Shown: positions 15,116 through 24,942, counted from the stretch's first letter. The stretch is DNA of 64,000 nt from Vallitalea sp. (GCA_025210235.1 JAOASG010000028.1:1-64000); one strand, 5' to 3'. Notes: a model not told the origin generated them from the letters alone. Program-made: numbers and translations.

Positions 15116-17184
15116 ATGAATTCAAAAGGAAAACCCAATAGACTTATAAATGAGAAAAGCCCTTATCTTCTACAACATGCATATAATCCAGTCAACTGGT
15201 ATTCTTGGTGTGATGAAGCCTTTGCAAAAGCAAAAAGTGAAGATAAACCAATATTATTATCTATTGGGTATTCATGAGGATACTTTAGTCGACTTGTCAT
15301 TGGTGTCATGTAATGGAAAAAGAATCATTTGAAGATGAAGAAATAGCTAAAATTTTAAATGATGATTATGTATCAATAAAAGTGGATAGAGAAGAAAGAC
15401 CAGATATAGATTCTGTGTATATGAATGTGTGCCAAGTAATAAATGGACATGGAGGGTGGCCTTTAAGTATATTTCTTACACCTGATAAAAAACCTTTTTT
15501 TGCAGGAACATATTTTCCTAAGCATAATAGATATGGAACAATTGGTTTTATGGATTTGTTAAATAAAATATCTAATTTGTGGAGTAATAATAAAGAAGAG
15601 TTAGTATCTAAGGGTGATGATATAGTAACTTATTTACAACCTAATAAGAAAGATAAACAAGAGGATGTAATAGAAAAAGATAGTATTAAGAAATCGTATA
15701 TGGAACTAAAAAATGACTTTGATAAAATTAATGGAGGATTTAGCAATGCACCTAAATTTCCAACACCACATAATTTATTATTTTTAATGCGCTATTATAA
15801 ATATTATAATGAAGAAGACGCTCTTGAAATGTGTTTAAAAACATTAAAATCAATGTATAAAGGTGGAATATATGATCATATAGGGGGAGGTTTTTCAAGA
15901 TATTCGACAGATGAAAAATGGCTTGTGCCTCATTTTGAAAAAATGTTATATGATAATGCATTATTAATATTTGCTTATACAGACGCTTATCTTATAACAA
16001 AAGAAAAATTTTATAAAGAGGTGGCAATGTCAATTATTGAGTATATAAGTAGAGATATGACTAATACAGAGGGCGGATTTTATAGTGCAGAAGATGCAGA
16101 TTCAGAAGGTATAGAAGGAAAATTTTATGTATGGTCATATGATGAGATAATGAATGTACTTGGTGAGGAAGAAGGTAAGTTATTCATTAATTATTATGGA
16201 ATAAGCAAAGATGGAAACTTTGAAGGGTTTAATATACCAAATCTTATTAATACAGACATATATAATATTGAAAATAATATTGAATTAAAAAATAAAATGA
16301 AAAAGATTAAGAAGAAGCTATTTATGCATAGAGAAAAAAGAGTACATCCTCATAAAGATGATAAAATACTTACGGCATGGAATGGATTAATGATTGCGGC
16401 GTTAGCATATGCAGGTAAATGTTTTGCGGAAGAGAAATATGTTGATATGGCAATTAAAGCTACAGATTTTATTATGAACTATTTAGTTAATGAAGATGGT
16501 AGGTTGTATGTAAGATATAGGGAACAAGAAGCTAGTAATGAGGGATTTTTAGATGATTATGCATATTTTACTTGGGGGTTAATAGAACTCTATGAAGCTA
16601 CATTTAATGCTAATTATTTAGAAAAAGCTGTTAAATTAAATAATGATATGATAAATTTGTTTTGGGATAAAGAAGTAGGTGGATTTTTCTTATATGGTAA
16701 TGATAGCGAACAACTTATCATTAGACCTAAGGAAATATACGATGGGGCATTACCATCAGGAAATTCAGTAGCAGCTCTTAACATATTACTATTATCAAGA
16801 ATTACTGGAGATTATAAACTTGATGATAAAGTGAATAGCATCTTTAGAACTTTTTCTGAAAAGGTAAATATTGCTCCTAGATATTATGCTTTTTTAATGA
16901 TCTCAGTACTTTATTCTACTGAAAAAACTAAAGATATTGTCATATCGGCAGAACCTAATAATGAAAATATGAAAAAATTAGTACAAAAAATGAACAGTAA
17001 TTTTGATTCTTATCTTTCTTTAGTTATTAATAATGGTGATGATAGATTACTTAAGTTAAATAAAGAGCTCATAAGTAAAAGAAAGGTGAATGATAATATA
17101 ACTGTATATATTTGTGAAGATTATTCATGTAAAGAGCCGATAACCGATTTAAATATTGTGTTGCAGGAGATAATAGATAACTAA
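15116..17184 (+). pseudogene. Thioredoxin-domain DUF255 (YyaL-type) protein, interrupted at the CxxC motif
   Basis: The family protein is about 670-690 residues: an N-terminal thioredoxin-like DUF255 domain and an (alpha/alpha)6 barrel. The first 53 codons (ending [10 protein letters not shown], stop TGA at 15275) and the frame from 15292 (TCHWCHVMEKESFEDEE, with ATG 15313 onward) are the two halves of the invariant SIGYSTCHWCHVMEKESF block. Exactly 17 bp (15275-15291) are inserted between Ser and Thr, shifting the frame. The remainder is intact to 17184, including GGGFSRYSTDEKWLVPHFEKM and DALPSGN-like blocks. A product starting at ATG 15313 would lack both cysteines. The start ATG 15116 has a perfect AGGAGGTGAT site. 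The gene is otherwise well preserved, so the lesion is recent or the gap is bypassed. Confidence 0.85.
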
Positions 17185-17187
17185 ATT

Positions 17188-18045
17188 TTACAATTGGTTA
17201 TTCCTAAATTTAGTTGGGGCATATCCCTTTTTTTCTTTAAATTGCTTAGAAAAACTATATTGATCACTATAACCTAGTAACCCCGATATATATTTGATAC
17301 TATATTCTGTTTCCATAAGATAGTGTTCAGCTTTTTCTAATCTAGCATTGATAATATAAGATTTCGGATGCATACCATAATGATCTTTAAATAACTTTCT
17401 ATAATAATTTTTACTTAATCCCGCAAGTTGACAAAGTTCATCTAACGGGATATTTTTTTCAATATTATTATGTATATATGTTGTTGTTTTGCGTAACCTT
17501 GAATCTGTAGGTTTTTTATTTAATTTACAGTCTATGTCATTTATAAGTTCAAATAGTATTTGCTCCAAAATTGTAGATGCAATATTTCTACTATATTTTC
17601 TTTCGGTGTTATGATAATTATAAATTAGCTTAGTTAATAAAGTAATATATAGACTTTTATTCGTTTGAAAAGAAAACCCAAAAGGTATCTTTACATATAT
17701 TTCTTTATGTGTATCTTTATGAAGAATACTAAATCGTAATAAAAATAAATGAGGTAACTCACTTTTATTTAGCAAACGACTATGACAATAACCACTGGTA
17801 AAAAAATATAATTTTCCTTTTAGCATCTCGTCATTTTGGTTGTCTCCATAAATATAACTTCCTTTTCCTTCGCGTACAAATGCCATATGAAAATTAGGAT
17901 TTACTCTATTTTTAAAATCCCATTCTTTAGGTAAAATAAAGTCATTACAAGCATCAATTCTAATATAATATGTATGAAGCATAGTATTGATTAATTGCTC
18001 CATTTTTTCATAAATAATTTTTGAATTAGTATTACTTTTTGACAT
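17188..18045 (-). CDS. AraC family transcriptional regulator
   Basis: 285 residues. An N-terminal cupin-like ligand domain (VNPNFHMAFVREGKGSYIYG, about residues 48-67) is followed by the C-terminal double helix-turn-helix (about residues 190-282, LDELCQLAGLSKNYYRKLF, then ISGLLGYSDQYSFSKQFKEK). It is divergent from the sulfatase gene with 175 bases between, so it is likely its activator, sensing a sulfated sugar or a product of its breakdown. It ends three bases from the convergent DUF255 gene, with no room for a separate terminator. Ribosome binding site AAAAGGTGA. Confidence 0.88.
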   Translation of the reverse strand: MSKSNTNSKIIYEKMEQLINTMLHTYYIRIDACNDFILPKEWDFKNRVNPNFHMAFVREGKGSYIYGDNQNDEMLKGKLYFFTSGYCHSRLLNKSELPHLFLLRFSILHKDTHKEIYVKIPFGFSFQTNKSLYITLLTKLIYNYHNTERKYSRNIASTILEQILFELINDIDCKLNKKPTDSRLRKTTTYIHNNIEKNIPLDELCQLAGLSKNYYRKLFKDHYGMHPKSYIINARLEKAEHYLMETEYSIKYISGLLGYSDQYSFSKQFKEKKGYAPTKFRNNQL

Positions 18046-18220
18046 TATTATTCACCTTTTCCCATTTTAATTATTTCTTAAGATGCTATAATTATAGCAT
18101 GATATATTATTCTAATCTATAATCACTTTTTTAATAAATGAAGTAGTATTTTATTAGTACTTTTTTTGTCATACAGGATAATTCAATAATATTATAAATA
18201 AAATTAAAAGGAGAAATCTA

Positions 18221-19621
18221 ATGTCAAATAAAAAACAACCTAATATTATCTTTATATTAATTGATGATATGGGATATAAAGATTTAAGCTGTTATGAGAG
18301 TTCGTTTTACGAAACTCCTAATATTGATTCTATTGCTAAAGATGGTATGATTTTTACAGATGGATACGCTTCTTGTCCTGTTTGTTCTCCATCAAGAGCT
18401 AGTATAATGTCTGGTAAATATCCTGCTAGAGTAGGAGTGACTGACTGGATTGATCATGGAAATTGTCATCCAACACATGGATTACTAGTTGATGCTCCAT
18501 ATATCGATCACCTCCCATTAGAAGAGACTAGTTTAGCATCAGCTTTAAAAGAATCAGGTTATCAAACTTGGCATGTTGGGAAATGGCATCTTGGACAAGA
18601 ATCTTATTACCCAGAGAAACATGGTTTTGATAAAAATATTGGAGGATGTTTTTGGGGAAGACCTTTGCATGGTTATTTTAGTCCTTATCACATACCTACT
18701 CTTGAAGATGGTCCTGTAGGCGAAAATCTTACTGATAGATTAACGGATGAGGCAATTAATTTAATAAAAACTAGGGATACAGATAATCCATTTTTCCTTA
18801 ATCTTTGCTACTACGCAGTACATACACCTATTGAAGCGAAAGATGAAGATATAAAAAAATATGAACTTAAAAGAAAAGAAATGGGTATTGATAATGTACA
18901 GGAATTTACTATGGGTGATCATTTTCCATGTTCTCACAAGAAGGATCAACGTATTACAAGAAGAATTATTCAATCAAATGCTAAGTATGCGGGTATGATT
19001 GAAAATCTTGATAGTAATATAGGTAGATTATTAGATTCTTTAAAAGAAAGAGATATTGAAAAAGATACACTTATAGTTTTTACTTCTGATAATGGTGGAC
19101 TTTCAACAGCCGAATCCTCTCCTACATGTAATTTACCACTAAGTGAAGGAAAAGGTTGGATGTATGAAGGAGGAGTACGTGTCCCACTTATGATTAAATG
19201 GACAGATGTTATTGAACCAAATAGTATTTGTAATGAACCTGTTATAAGTACTGATTTTTATCCTACTTTTCTTGATATATCAAATCATCCATTAATGCCT
19301 AAACAACATGTAGATGGAGTAAGTATTTTAGCATTATTTGAGGGGAAGAAAAAATTAGATAGAGAAGCTATTTTTTGGCATTACCCTCACTATGGAAATC
19401 AAGGAGGAACTCCAGGTTCATCTGTTAGAATGGGAGATTATAAACTTATTGAGTTTTTTGAAACGGGAAATTGTGAATTGTATAATTTAAAAGAAGATAT
19501 TGAAGAAAAAGTTAATTTAATTCAAGAGCTACCTGAAAAAGCTGGTATCATGAAAGAAAAGCTTAAAGCGTGGCGTAATAAGGTAGAAGCAAAAATACCT
19601 GAACTATATATACATAATTAG
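18221..19621 (+). CDS. Sulfatase (cysteine-type arylsulfatase family)
   Basis: 466 residues. The N-terminus has the metal-binding block NIIFILIDDMGYKDLSCY (two Asp). The formylglycine motif C-x-P-S-R is present as CSPSRASIMSGKYPAR with Cys55 as the residue to be converted. HVGKWHLG (about residue 124) and a later FTSDNGG supply further metal and sulfate ligands. No signal peptide is visible, so the enzyme is probably cytoplasmic and acts on imported sulfated saccharides. It needs a maturase; none lies in the window (the radical SAM protein downstream lacks the anSME features). Divergent AraC regulator; ribosome binding site AAAAGGAG; ends at a hairpin. Confidence 0.93.
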   Translation: MSNKKQPNIIFILIDDMGYKDLSCYESSFYETPNIDSIAKDGMIFTDGYASCPVCSPSRASIMSGKYPARVGVTDWIDHGNCHPTHGLLVDAPYIDHLPLEETSLASALKESGYQTWHVGKWHLGQESYYPEKHGFDKNIGGCFWGRPLHGYFSPYHIPTLEDGPVGENLTDRLTDEAINLIKTRDTDNPFFLNLCYYAVHTPIEAKDEDIKKYELKRKEMGIDNVQEFTMGDHFPCSHKKDQRITRRIIQSNAKYAGMIENLDSNIGRLLDSLKERDIEKDTLIVFTSDNGGLSTAESSPTCNLPLSEGKGWMYEGGVRVPLMIKWTDVIEPNSICNEPVISTDFYPTFLDISNHPLMPKQHVDGVSILALFEGKKKLDREAIFWHYPHYGNQGGTPGSSVRMGDYKLIEFFETGNCELYNLKEDIEEKVNLIQELPEKAGIMKEKLKAWRNKVEAKIPELYIHN

Positions 19622-19634
19622 GTAAATAAATTAA

Positions 19635-19672
19635 TGTAACTTCATAAATATTAAAATATTTATGAGGTTACA
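19635..19672. terminator. Terminator between sulfatase and radical SAM genes
   Basis: 16-bp arms (19635-19650 and 19657-19672) with one G-U pair and a TTAAAA loop, between convergent genes. Confidence 0.75.
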
Positions 19673-19746
19673 TCTGTAACAGAAGCTTGCTAATAGATTC
19701 TAAATATAAAGTAGCTAACTTACCTTTCTTATCAATGAGAGTAATA

Positions 19747-20433
19747 CTATCCAACTCCAAAATCAGTATTTACCCATAACACTTCGCATTTTGGTTCTTT
19801 ATCTAGCCATTTATATTCTTCTTGAAACCATTTAATAAGTTGATTATCAGGTTTAATTATTGTTGAATTCTCTGTATAGACATTAACAGTAAAATGATTA
19901 AAGTTATTAAGTGCAAGTTCAATATCTTTTTTTATCATTTCCTTAGTTTGACCACATATACCCACCATAAGGCATACGGATTGAAAATAAGATTTTAATT
20001 CATCAATACTTTTATAGTTAAAGCCTTTATTTAATATATTTTCTCGAAAGTCTGTATCAAATGTTTCAAGACCTGTTTTATAAATAATATCAACGGAGAA
20101 AAAATCTCTCATAATATTTAATTTCTGTCTATAAATCCAGTGAGATTCTAAAAAAAGTTTTTTTATATTAAGTTTATCTATTGTTTCTTTTATAGAGTGT
20201 AAAGTTTCTTGTGGTAATTCAAATACATTACCAGAATTAATTACTTCAAGAACTCCGTATTGTCCAGTAACTTGTTTTAGGATTTCACTATTAATGCTAT
20301 TTATTTTGTAGGTATCTAAAGAATTATCATGTATATAATCACAAAAAGTACATCGTCCCCATTTACAAGGAGTAGACTTTAATAAGACAATTTCTCTAGG
20401 GAATTTATTTTTTATTATACTATATCTTTCCAT
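19747..20433 (-). CDS. Radical SAM protein (Elp3/YhcC-like)
   Basis: 228 residues. The iron-sulfur cluster motif is CKWGRCTFCDYIHD (about residues 23-36), a C-x4-C-x2-C spacing seen in a subgroup of Elp3/YhcC-like radical SAM proteins rather than the classical C-x3-C-x2-C. Later segments, GNVFELPQETLHSIKE and KTGLETFDTDFRENILNKGF, fit the barrel. The substrate is unknown. It is too short, and lacks the SPASM cysteines, to be an anaerobic sulfatase maturase. An ATG at 20445 is in frame, but the GGTGAT at 20437-20442 is the likely ribosome binding site for the ATG at 20433. It converges on the sulfatase gene. Confidence 0.8.
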   Translation of the reverse strand: MERYSIIKNKFPREIVLLKSTPCKWGRCTFCDYIHDNSLDTYKINSINSEILKQVTGQYGVLEVINSGNVFELPQETLHSIKETIDKLNIKKLFLESHWIYRQKLNIMRDFFSVDIIYKTGLETFDTDFRENILNKGFNYKSIDELKSYFQSVCLMVGICGQTKEMIKKDIELALNNFNHFTVNVYTENSTIIKPDNQLIKWFQEEYKWLDKEPKCEVLWVNTDFGVG

Positions 20434-20638
20434 GTTTATCACCATTTGATATTATAGCATATTTTTAAAACATTATTAAAGACAAATTGGCATAAAATTT
20501 ATTTGAAGATGTATTCTATTTACATGAAAGTATATAGATGATACTCTATAAGCTGAGGTTTAACGTTAACTTCAAAGATAATGTTAGACTAAAACATATG
20601 TAAAATGGTGATAATTTATTTGAACTAGGAGGACTAAT

Positions 20639-21374
20639 ATGGTTAAAAGATTTGTTTTTGGAAATCCAATAGAAACGGAAGCTGTTATTACTTCGTTGGC
20701 TTGAATTTGGTATTTTTACTCCACTTATGAGAAATCACTCTGCTCTAGGTACAAGAGAACAGGAGTGTTATCAGTTTGAAAAAGTAGAAGATTTCAAACA
20801 TATTATTGAGATTCGTTACAGATTAATTCCGTATCTTTATAGTGAATATATGAAAGCTACATTAAATAATGAAATGTATTTTAGGCCATTGGCATTTGAT
20901 TATGAAACAGATCCAATAGCTATACGCATAGAAGACCAATTAATGCTTGGAGATGCTTTAATGATTACTCCTATTTATGAGCAAAATGCAGTTGGTCGAT
21001 ATGTATATCTTCCAGAAGAAATGATGAAAGTTAAAGTTAAGAATGGTAAATTTATTTTAGATGAAAAATTAGAGAAAGGTCATCATTATATTGATATAGA
21101 GCTTAATAAAATAGTATTTTTTATTAAAAAGAATCATATAATTCCAATTTGTGAACCAGCATTAAGTACAGATAAAATTAATTTTAATAATATAGATTTA
21201 ATTGGATATGTAGAAGATAAAGTTCTTTATAAGTTTTATCTTGATGATGGTATTACAAAAGATTATGATAGTGAGGATAATATGTTAACTATTAAAGTTG
21301 AGAATAACGAAGTACATAGTGATTCTAGTAGTATTAGCTTTAGACTAAATACTCAGCTTTCAAATGAAATATAA
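20639..21374 (+). pseudogene. Glycoside hydrolase family 31 relic with large internal deletion
   Basis: A start with perfect AGGAGG reads VKRFVFGNPIETEAVI (typical N-terminus of GH31 alpha-glucosidase-like enzymes). It runs out of frame at about 20690 and stops at 20702-20704. From 20694 another frame reads RWLEFGIFTPLMRNHS and continues as the C-terminal part of the catalytic barrel (RYRLIPYLYSEYMKA, then GDALMITPIYE) and the beta domain to 21374. Family members have about 650-780 residues, so the central 450 or more residues, including both catalytic acids, are missing. This is a deletion pseudogene; the residual C-terminal frame could still be translated from ATG 20727 but would be inactive. 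Confidence 0.88.
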
Positions 21375-21483
21375 GTTTTGAATATTATGTAAACTATAAT
21401 TAACTAATATACAGTAAAATAAAAATATATATCATAATATATCAAAAAACTATCACTATATGTTGAATAGTATATATTAAAAA

Positions 21484-21528
21484 GACAGGTGAAACATTAA
21501 TATATTAATGTTTCTATCTGTTTTTTTT
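21484..21528 (+). terminator. Strong rho-independent terminator
   Basis: AAACATTAATATATTAATGTTT is flanked by ACAG/CTGT pairing and followed by eight T. It ends the GH31 relic transcript and isolates the ABC operon behind it. Confidence 0.85.
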
Positions 21529-21553
21529 ACACCTTTTTATTGTTTTTAGCTTA

Positions 21554-21595
21554 TTGCATATATTAATTAATGCTTGTATAATGACAATCATTATC
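21554..21595 (+). promoter_or_regulatory. Promoter and Fur box of the Nik/Opp-type ABC operon
   Basis: The -10 TATAAT (21577-21582) lies 17 bp after a weak -35 (TTGCAT, 21554-21559). The 19-mer at 21577-21595 (TATAATGACAATCATTATC) matches the Fur consensus at 17 of 19 positions and overlaps the -10 box, as expected for iron repression. Confidence 0.78.
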
Positions 21596-21635
21596 AGTGG
21601 GTAATTACAAGACTAGGGATGAAAAGAGGATAATT

Positions 21636-22574
21636 ATGATAAAAAGGATATTAGAATTAATTATTATTTTACTTGGAGTAAGTATTCTATCATTTGTTCT
21701 TTCTAATATATCAACAGTGGATCCAGCAGAAGCATATGCAAGAAGAAGTATTGTAAATCCATCAGAAGAAAAGATAGCGGAGATAAGAAATGAGATGGGA
21801 TATAATAAACCATTATTTTTGCAGTATTTCAAATGGTTAGGTAATTGTATAAAAGGGGATTTAGGTGTTTCACTTATTACTCAGAATCCAGTAATGAAGG
21901 ATATATCAAAAAAATTAATTGCAACACTAACTATAGTCGGTATAGCTTTTATATGGATTATAGTAATAACAATTCCTTTAAGTATTATTTCTGCCACTAG
22001 AAAAAATGGTTTAGTAGATTATATTGTTAGAGGGATAAGTATCTTTGGGATATCATTACCTAGTTTTTGGTTAGGTTTTATTCTATTAGTTCTATTTGCT
22101 ATAAATATGCCTATTTTTAAAGTTGTTGATTTTGGAAATTTTAGGAGTATTATTTTACCATCAATTACTTTAGCAATTCCAATTATTTCTTCTTCAGTTC
22201 GTGTACTTCGGGGAACCATTATAAGTAATCTAAATAAGGACTATGTTCTATATGCAAGAGCAAGAGGAATTACAATGAAGCAGATAGTATGGAAACATGT
22301 ATTAAAGAACTCTATACCACCGATAATAACTCTGTTTTTTCAAAACATAGGTTTTATGATAGGGGGAAGTGCAATTGTAGAAAGTGTATTTTCTTGGCCT
22401 GGACTTGGAATGTATCTTGTAAATGCAATTATAGGTCGTGACTTACCAGCTATAAATGGATGTGTTTTAGTTATAGCTATTATTTTTGTAATATGTAATT
22501 TAATTGCTGAAATTATTAATGGTATATTAAATCCTAACATGAAAAATAGTAAAGAGGTTGAAAATTATGGTTAA
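21636..22574 (+). CDS. ABC transporter permease, NikB/OppB type
   Basis: 312 residues, with about six transmembrane helices and the inner-membrane component (binding-protein-dependent transport) loop YARARGITMKQIVWKHVLKN (about residues 203-222), the EAA motif that contacts the ATPase. The N-terminus (IKRILELIIILLGVSILSFV) is typical of DppB/NikB/OppB permeases. The frame is open from GTG 21597, but that lies directly on the Fur box. ATG 21636 has the AAGAGG ribosome binding site and begins the first membrane helix. It is the first gene of a five-gene operon for a nickel/peptide/opine-type importer, with iron-type regulation. Confidence 0.87.
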   Translation: MIKRILELIIILLGVSILSFVLSNISTVDPAEAYARRSIVNPSEEKIAEIRNEMGYNKPLFLQYFKWLGNCIKGDLGVSLITQNPVMKDISKKLIATLTIVGIAFIWIIVITIPLSIISATRKNGLVDYIVRGISIFGISLPSFWLGFILLVLFAINMPIFKVVDFGNFRSIILPSITLAIPIISSSVRVLRGTIISNLNKDYVLYARARGITMKQIVWKHVLKNSIPPIITLFFQNIGFMIGGSAIVESVFSWPGLGMYLVNAIIGRDLPAINGCVLVIAIIFVICNLIAEIINGILNPNMKNSKEVENYG

Positions 22575-23385
22575 GACAGTTATTAAAAATAAGCAAGGAA
22601 TAATAGGTTTAACAATGATATTTATAGTTATAATTATAGCTTTTTTAGCACCATTTATTGCACCTAATGATCCTAATGAAATAAATACAGCATTAAAATT
22701 TGCTTCTTCAACAAGTAAATATCCTTTAGGTACAGATCAATTAGGTAGGTGTGTATTTTCAAGAATTGTATTTGGTGCTAGGTGCTCATTAGGAATTTCT
22801 ATACCTTCCCTTATAATTTTAGCAATTATAAGTATAATAATTGGTTCATTTACAGCCTACAGAGGAGGAAGAGTGGATAAGTTTTGCTCAATAATATGTA
22901 ATATATTTATGGCTTTTCCTCCTATTGTTGTTGTATTATCTTTATCAGGTTTATTTGGACAAGGAATATTAAGTATTATTATATCTATTGTATTGTCTAT
23001 GTGGGTTTGGTATGTAAAAGTTATTAGAAGCTATGTTCTTATTGAAAAAGAAAAAGATTATATAAAATCTGCTAAAATAGCTGGTTGTAATGATTTTAAA
23101 ATAGTGACAAGGCATATAATTCCTAACATTTTACCTATGATGATTGTTTATTTCACTACAAGTATTGCTGCTCTAATTCTAATGATATCAGGATATTCAT
23201 TTCTAGGAATAGGGATAAATACTGATATTCCAGAATGGGGTTCAATGTTAAGTAGTGCAAAATCTTACTTATATTCAAATCCAAAACTTATTATTTATCC
23301 AGGATTTAGTATATTGTTTACAGCAACAGCTTTTAATTTATTCGGTGAAGCACTTAGAAATATAATAACTCCAGATGAGGTGTAA
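22567..23385 (+). CDS. ABC transporter permease, NikC/OppC type
   Basis: 272 residues, with about six transmembrane helices. An extracytoplasmic stretch near the N-terminus (APNDPNEINTALKFASSTSKYPLGTDQLGRCVFSRI region) is the conserved OppC-like LGTDxxGRDxxSR block, here with Cys for the usual Asp. The EAA loop is present (about residues 163-182, DYIKSAKIAGCNDFKIVTRH). ATG 22567 overlaps the end of the preceding permease by 8 bp and fits the AGAGG site; a TTG at 22558 is in frame but too close to that site. It forms the channel with the NikB-like permease. Confidence 0.87.
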   Translation: MVKTVIKNKQGIIGLTMIFIVIIIAFLAPFIAPNDPNEINTALKFASSTSKYPLGTDQLGRCVFSRIVFGARCSLGISIPSLIILAIISIIIGSFTAYRGGRVDKFCSIICNIFMAFPPIVVVLSLSGLFGQGILSIIISIVLSMWVWYVKVIRSYVLIEKEKDYIKSAKIAGCNDFKIVTRHIIPNILPMMIVYFTTSIAALILMISGYSFLGIGINTDIPEWGSMLSSAKSYLYSNPKLIIYPGFSILFTATAFNLFGEALRNIITPDEV

Positions 23386-23387
23386 TC

Positions 23388-24209
23388 ATGAGCAGTAATT
23401 TGCTAGAAGTTAAAGATTTAGTTATTAAGGTACATGATAACAATGATATTATTGTAAAAGATATTAATTTTGAAGTTGAAAAAAGTAAAGTACTTGGAAT
23501 AATTGGAGAAAGTGGAAGCGGAAAAACCATGATATGTAAATCAATTATGGGATTATTAGATACTAAGAAATTTAACATTGAGGGAGATATTAGATATAAA
23601 CATAATAATATAATTGATTTAAATGAAAGGAATATGGAAAAAATAAGAGGCCAGGATATTTCTCTTATCATGCAAAATCCTATGACTGCATTTGATCCAA
23701 TGACAAAAATCGGTACTCAGATTATAGAATCATTAAGAGCACATTATTCTATTTCAAGAAAGGAAGCTTATCAAAAAGGAATTAGTGTACTTAAAAAAAT
23801 GAACTTAGGAAGAGAAGAAAAAATTATGAATAGCTATTCAAATACACTAAGTGGTGGTATGTTACAAAGAATTATGATTGCTATAGCTATTATGCTTAAA
23901 AGTAAGATAATCATTGCTGATGAGATAACAACTGCATTGGATGCAAGTAATAAATATATGATAATAGAAGAGCTTAAGAAGTTACGTAATAGTGGAATTA
24001 CAATAGTAATTATTACACATGATTTTGGAGTATTATCAAGTATAGCAGATAATATTATTGTTTTAAATAAAGGTGAAATTGTTGAGAGTGGAAGTGCAAA
24101 AGATATTTTTTATAACCCAAAAGAAAAATACACCCAAGAACTATTATATGCAAGTAAATTGAATGGAGAATACAATGGTCAAAGTCAAAAATATTTCCAA
24201 ACAGTATAA
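23388..24209 (+). CDS. ABC transporter ATP-binding protein, NikD/OppD type
   Basis: 273 residues. Walker A GESGSGKTM (about residues 39-47), Q-loop LIMQNPMTAFDP (about 92-103), signature LSGGMLQRI (about 151-159), Walker B IIIADEITTALD and H-loop VIITHDFGVLS. The C-terminus has the oligopeptide-type extension (YNPKEKYTQELL). It is the first of two ATPases powering the importer. The TAA of the permease and this ATG are two bases apart; ribosome binding site GAGGTG. The downstream ATPase starts inside this gene. Confidence 0.9.
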   Translation: MSSNLLEVKDLVIKVHDNNDIIVKDINFEVEKSKVLGIIGESGSGKTMICKSIMGLLDTKKFNIEGDIRYKHNNIIDLNERNMEKIRGQDISLIMQNPMTAFDPMTKIGTQIIESLRAHYSISRKEAYQKGISVLKKMNLGREEKIMNSYSNTLSGGMLQRIMIAIAIMLKSKIIIADEITTALDASNKYMIIEELKKLRNSGITIVIITHDFGVLSSIADNIIVLNKGEIVESGSAKDIFYNPKEKYTQELLYASKLNGEYNGQSQKYFQTV

Positions 24210-24942
24210 GATAAAAGAAAAAAGAGGAACACCTATATATATAGATGCAGTAAGAGATATGACATTTGCTTTAGAAAGCAATAAAATTTATTCTCTTATA
24301 GGAGAAAGTGGCAGTGGGAAAAGTACATTATCAAGGTTATTAACTTATATTGAAAAGCCAACAACAGGGAAGATATGGATAGATAGTAAAGAGGTTACAT
24401 CTCTAAGAAAAAAACAATTAATTAAAATGCGTTCAGATATACAAATGGTATTTCAAGATGGGAAAAGTGCACTTGATCCAAGACAAAAGATATATGATAG
24501 TATCGCAGAGCCAATTAGAAATTTAACTAATATAAATAAAAATCAAGAAAGGGAGGTGATAGAAGATTTAATAGATAAAGTAGAGTTGCCAATTAACATT
24601 TTAAATATGCTTCCAAGTGAACTTAGTGGAGGTCAACAAAAGAGAATACTAATTGCAAGAGCAATGAGTGTCTGCCCAAAATTCATAGTTTTTGATGAAT
24701 CTATTAGTGGATTAGATGTAATTATAAGGAAAAGGATATTAGACTTGCTATTAAAGTTACAACAAGAATATAAGAGTACATATCTATTTGTAACACATGA
24801 TATTGATGCAGCGTTATATATGTCTAATAATATTATGGTAATGAAAAAAGGAGCATTAGTTGAAAAAGCTTTAGGAATAAAGTCATGTAATGATTTTAAT
24901 CATGAATATTCCAGAAAGTTGATTAATTCACATTTTATTTGA
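24175..24942 (+). CDS. ABC transporter ATP-binding protein, NikE/OppF type
   Basis: 255 residues. Walker A GESGSGKST (about residues 42-50), Q-loop MVFQDGKSALDPRQ, signature LSGGQQKRI (about 154-162), Walker B FIVFDESISGLD and H-loop FVTHDIDAA. The Walker B Glu is present. An ATG at 24163 is in frame, but GGAG at 24165-24168 is spaced for ATG 24175. It overlaps the preceding ATPase by 35 bp. It pairs with the NikD-like subunit in a heterodimeric engine. Confidence 0.88.
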   Translation: MVKVKNISKQYKIKEKRGTPIYIDAVRDMTFALESNKIYSLIGESGSGKSTLSRLLTYIEKPTTGKIWIDSKEVTSLRKKQLIKMRSDIQMVFQDGKSALDPRQKIYDSIAEPIRNLTNINKNQEREVIEDLIDKVELPINILNMLPSELSGGQQKRILIARAMSVCPKFIVFDESISGLDVIIRKRILDLLLKLQQEYKSTYLFVTHDIDAALYMSNNIMVMKKGALVEKALGIKSCNDFNHEYSRKLINSHFI

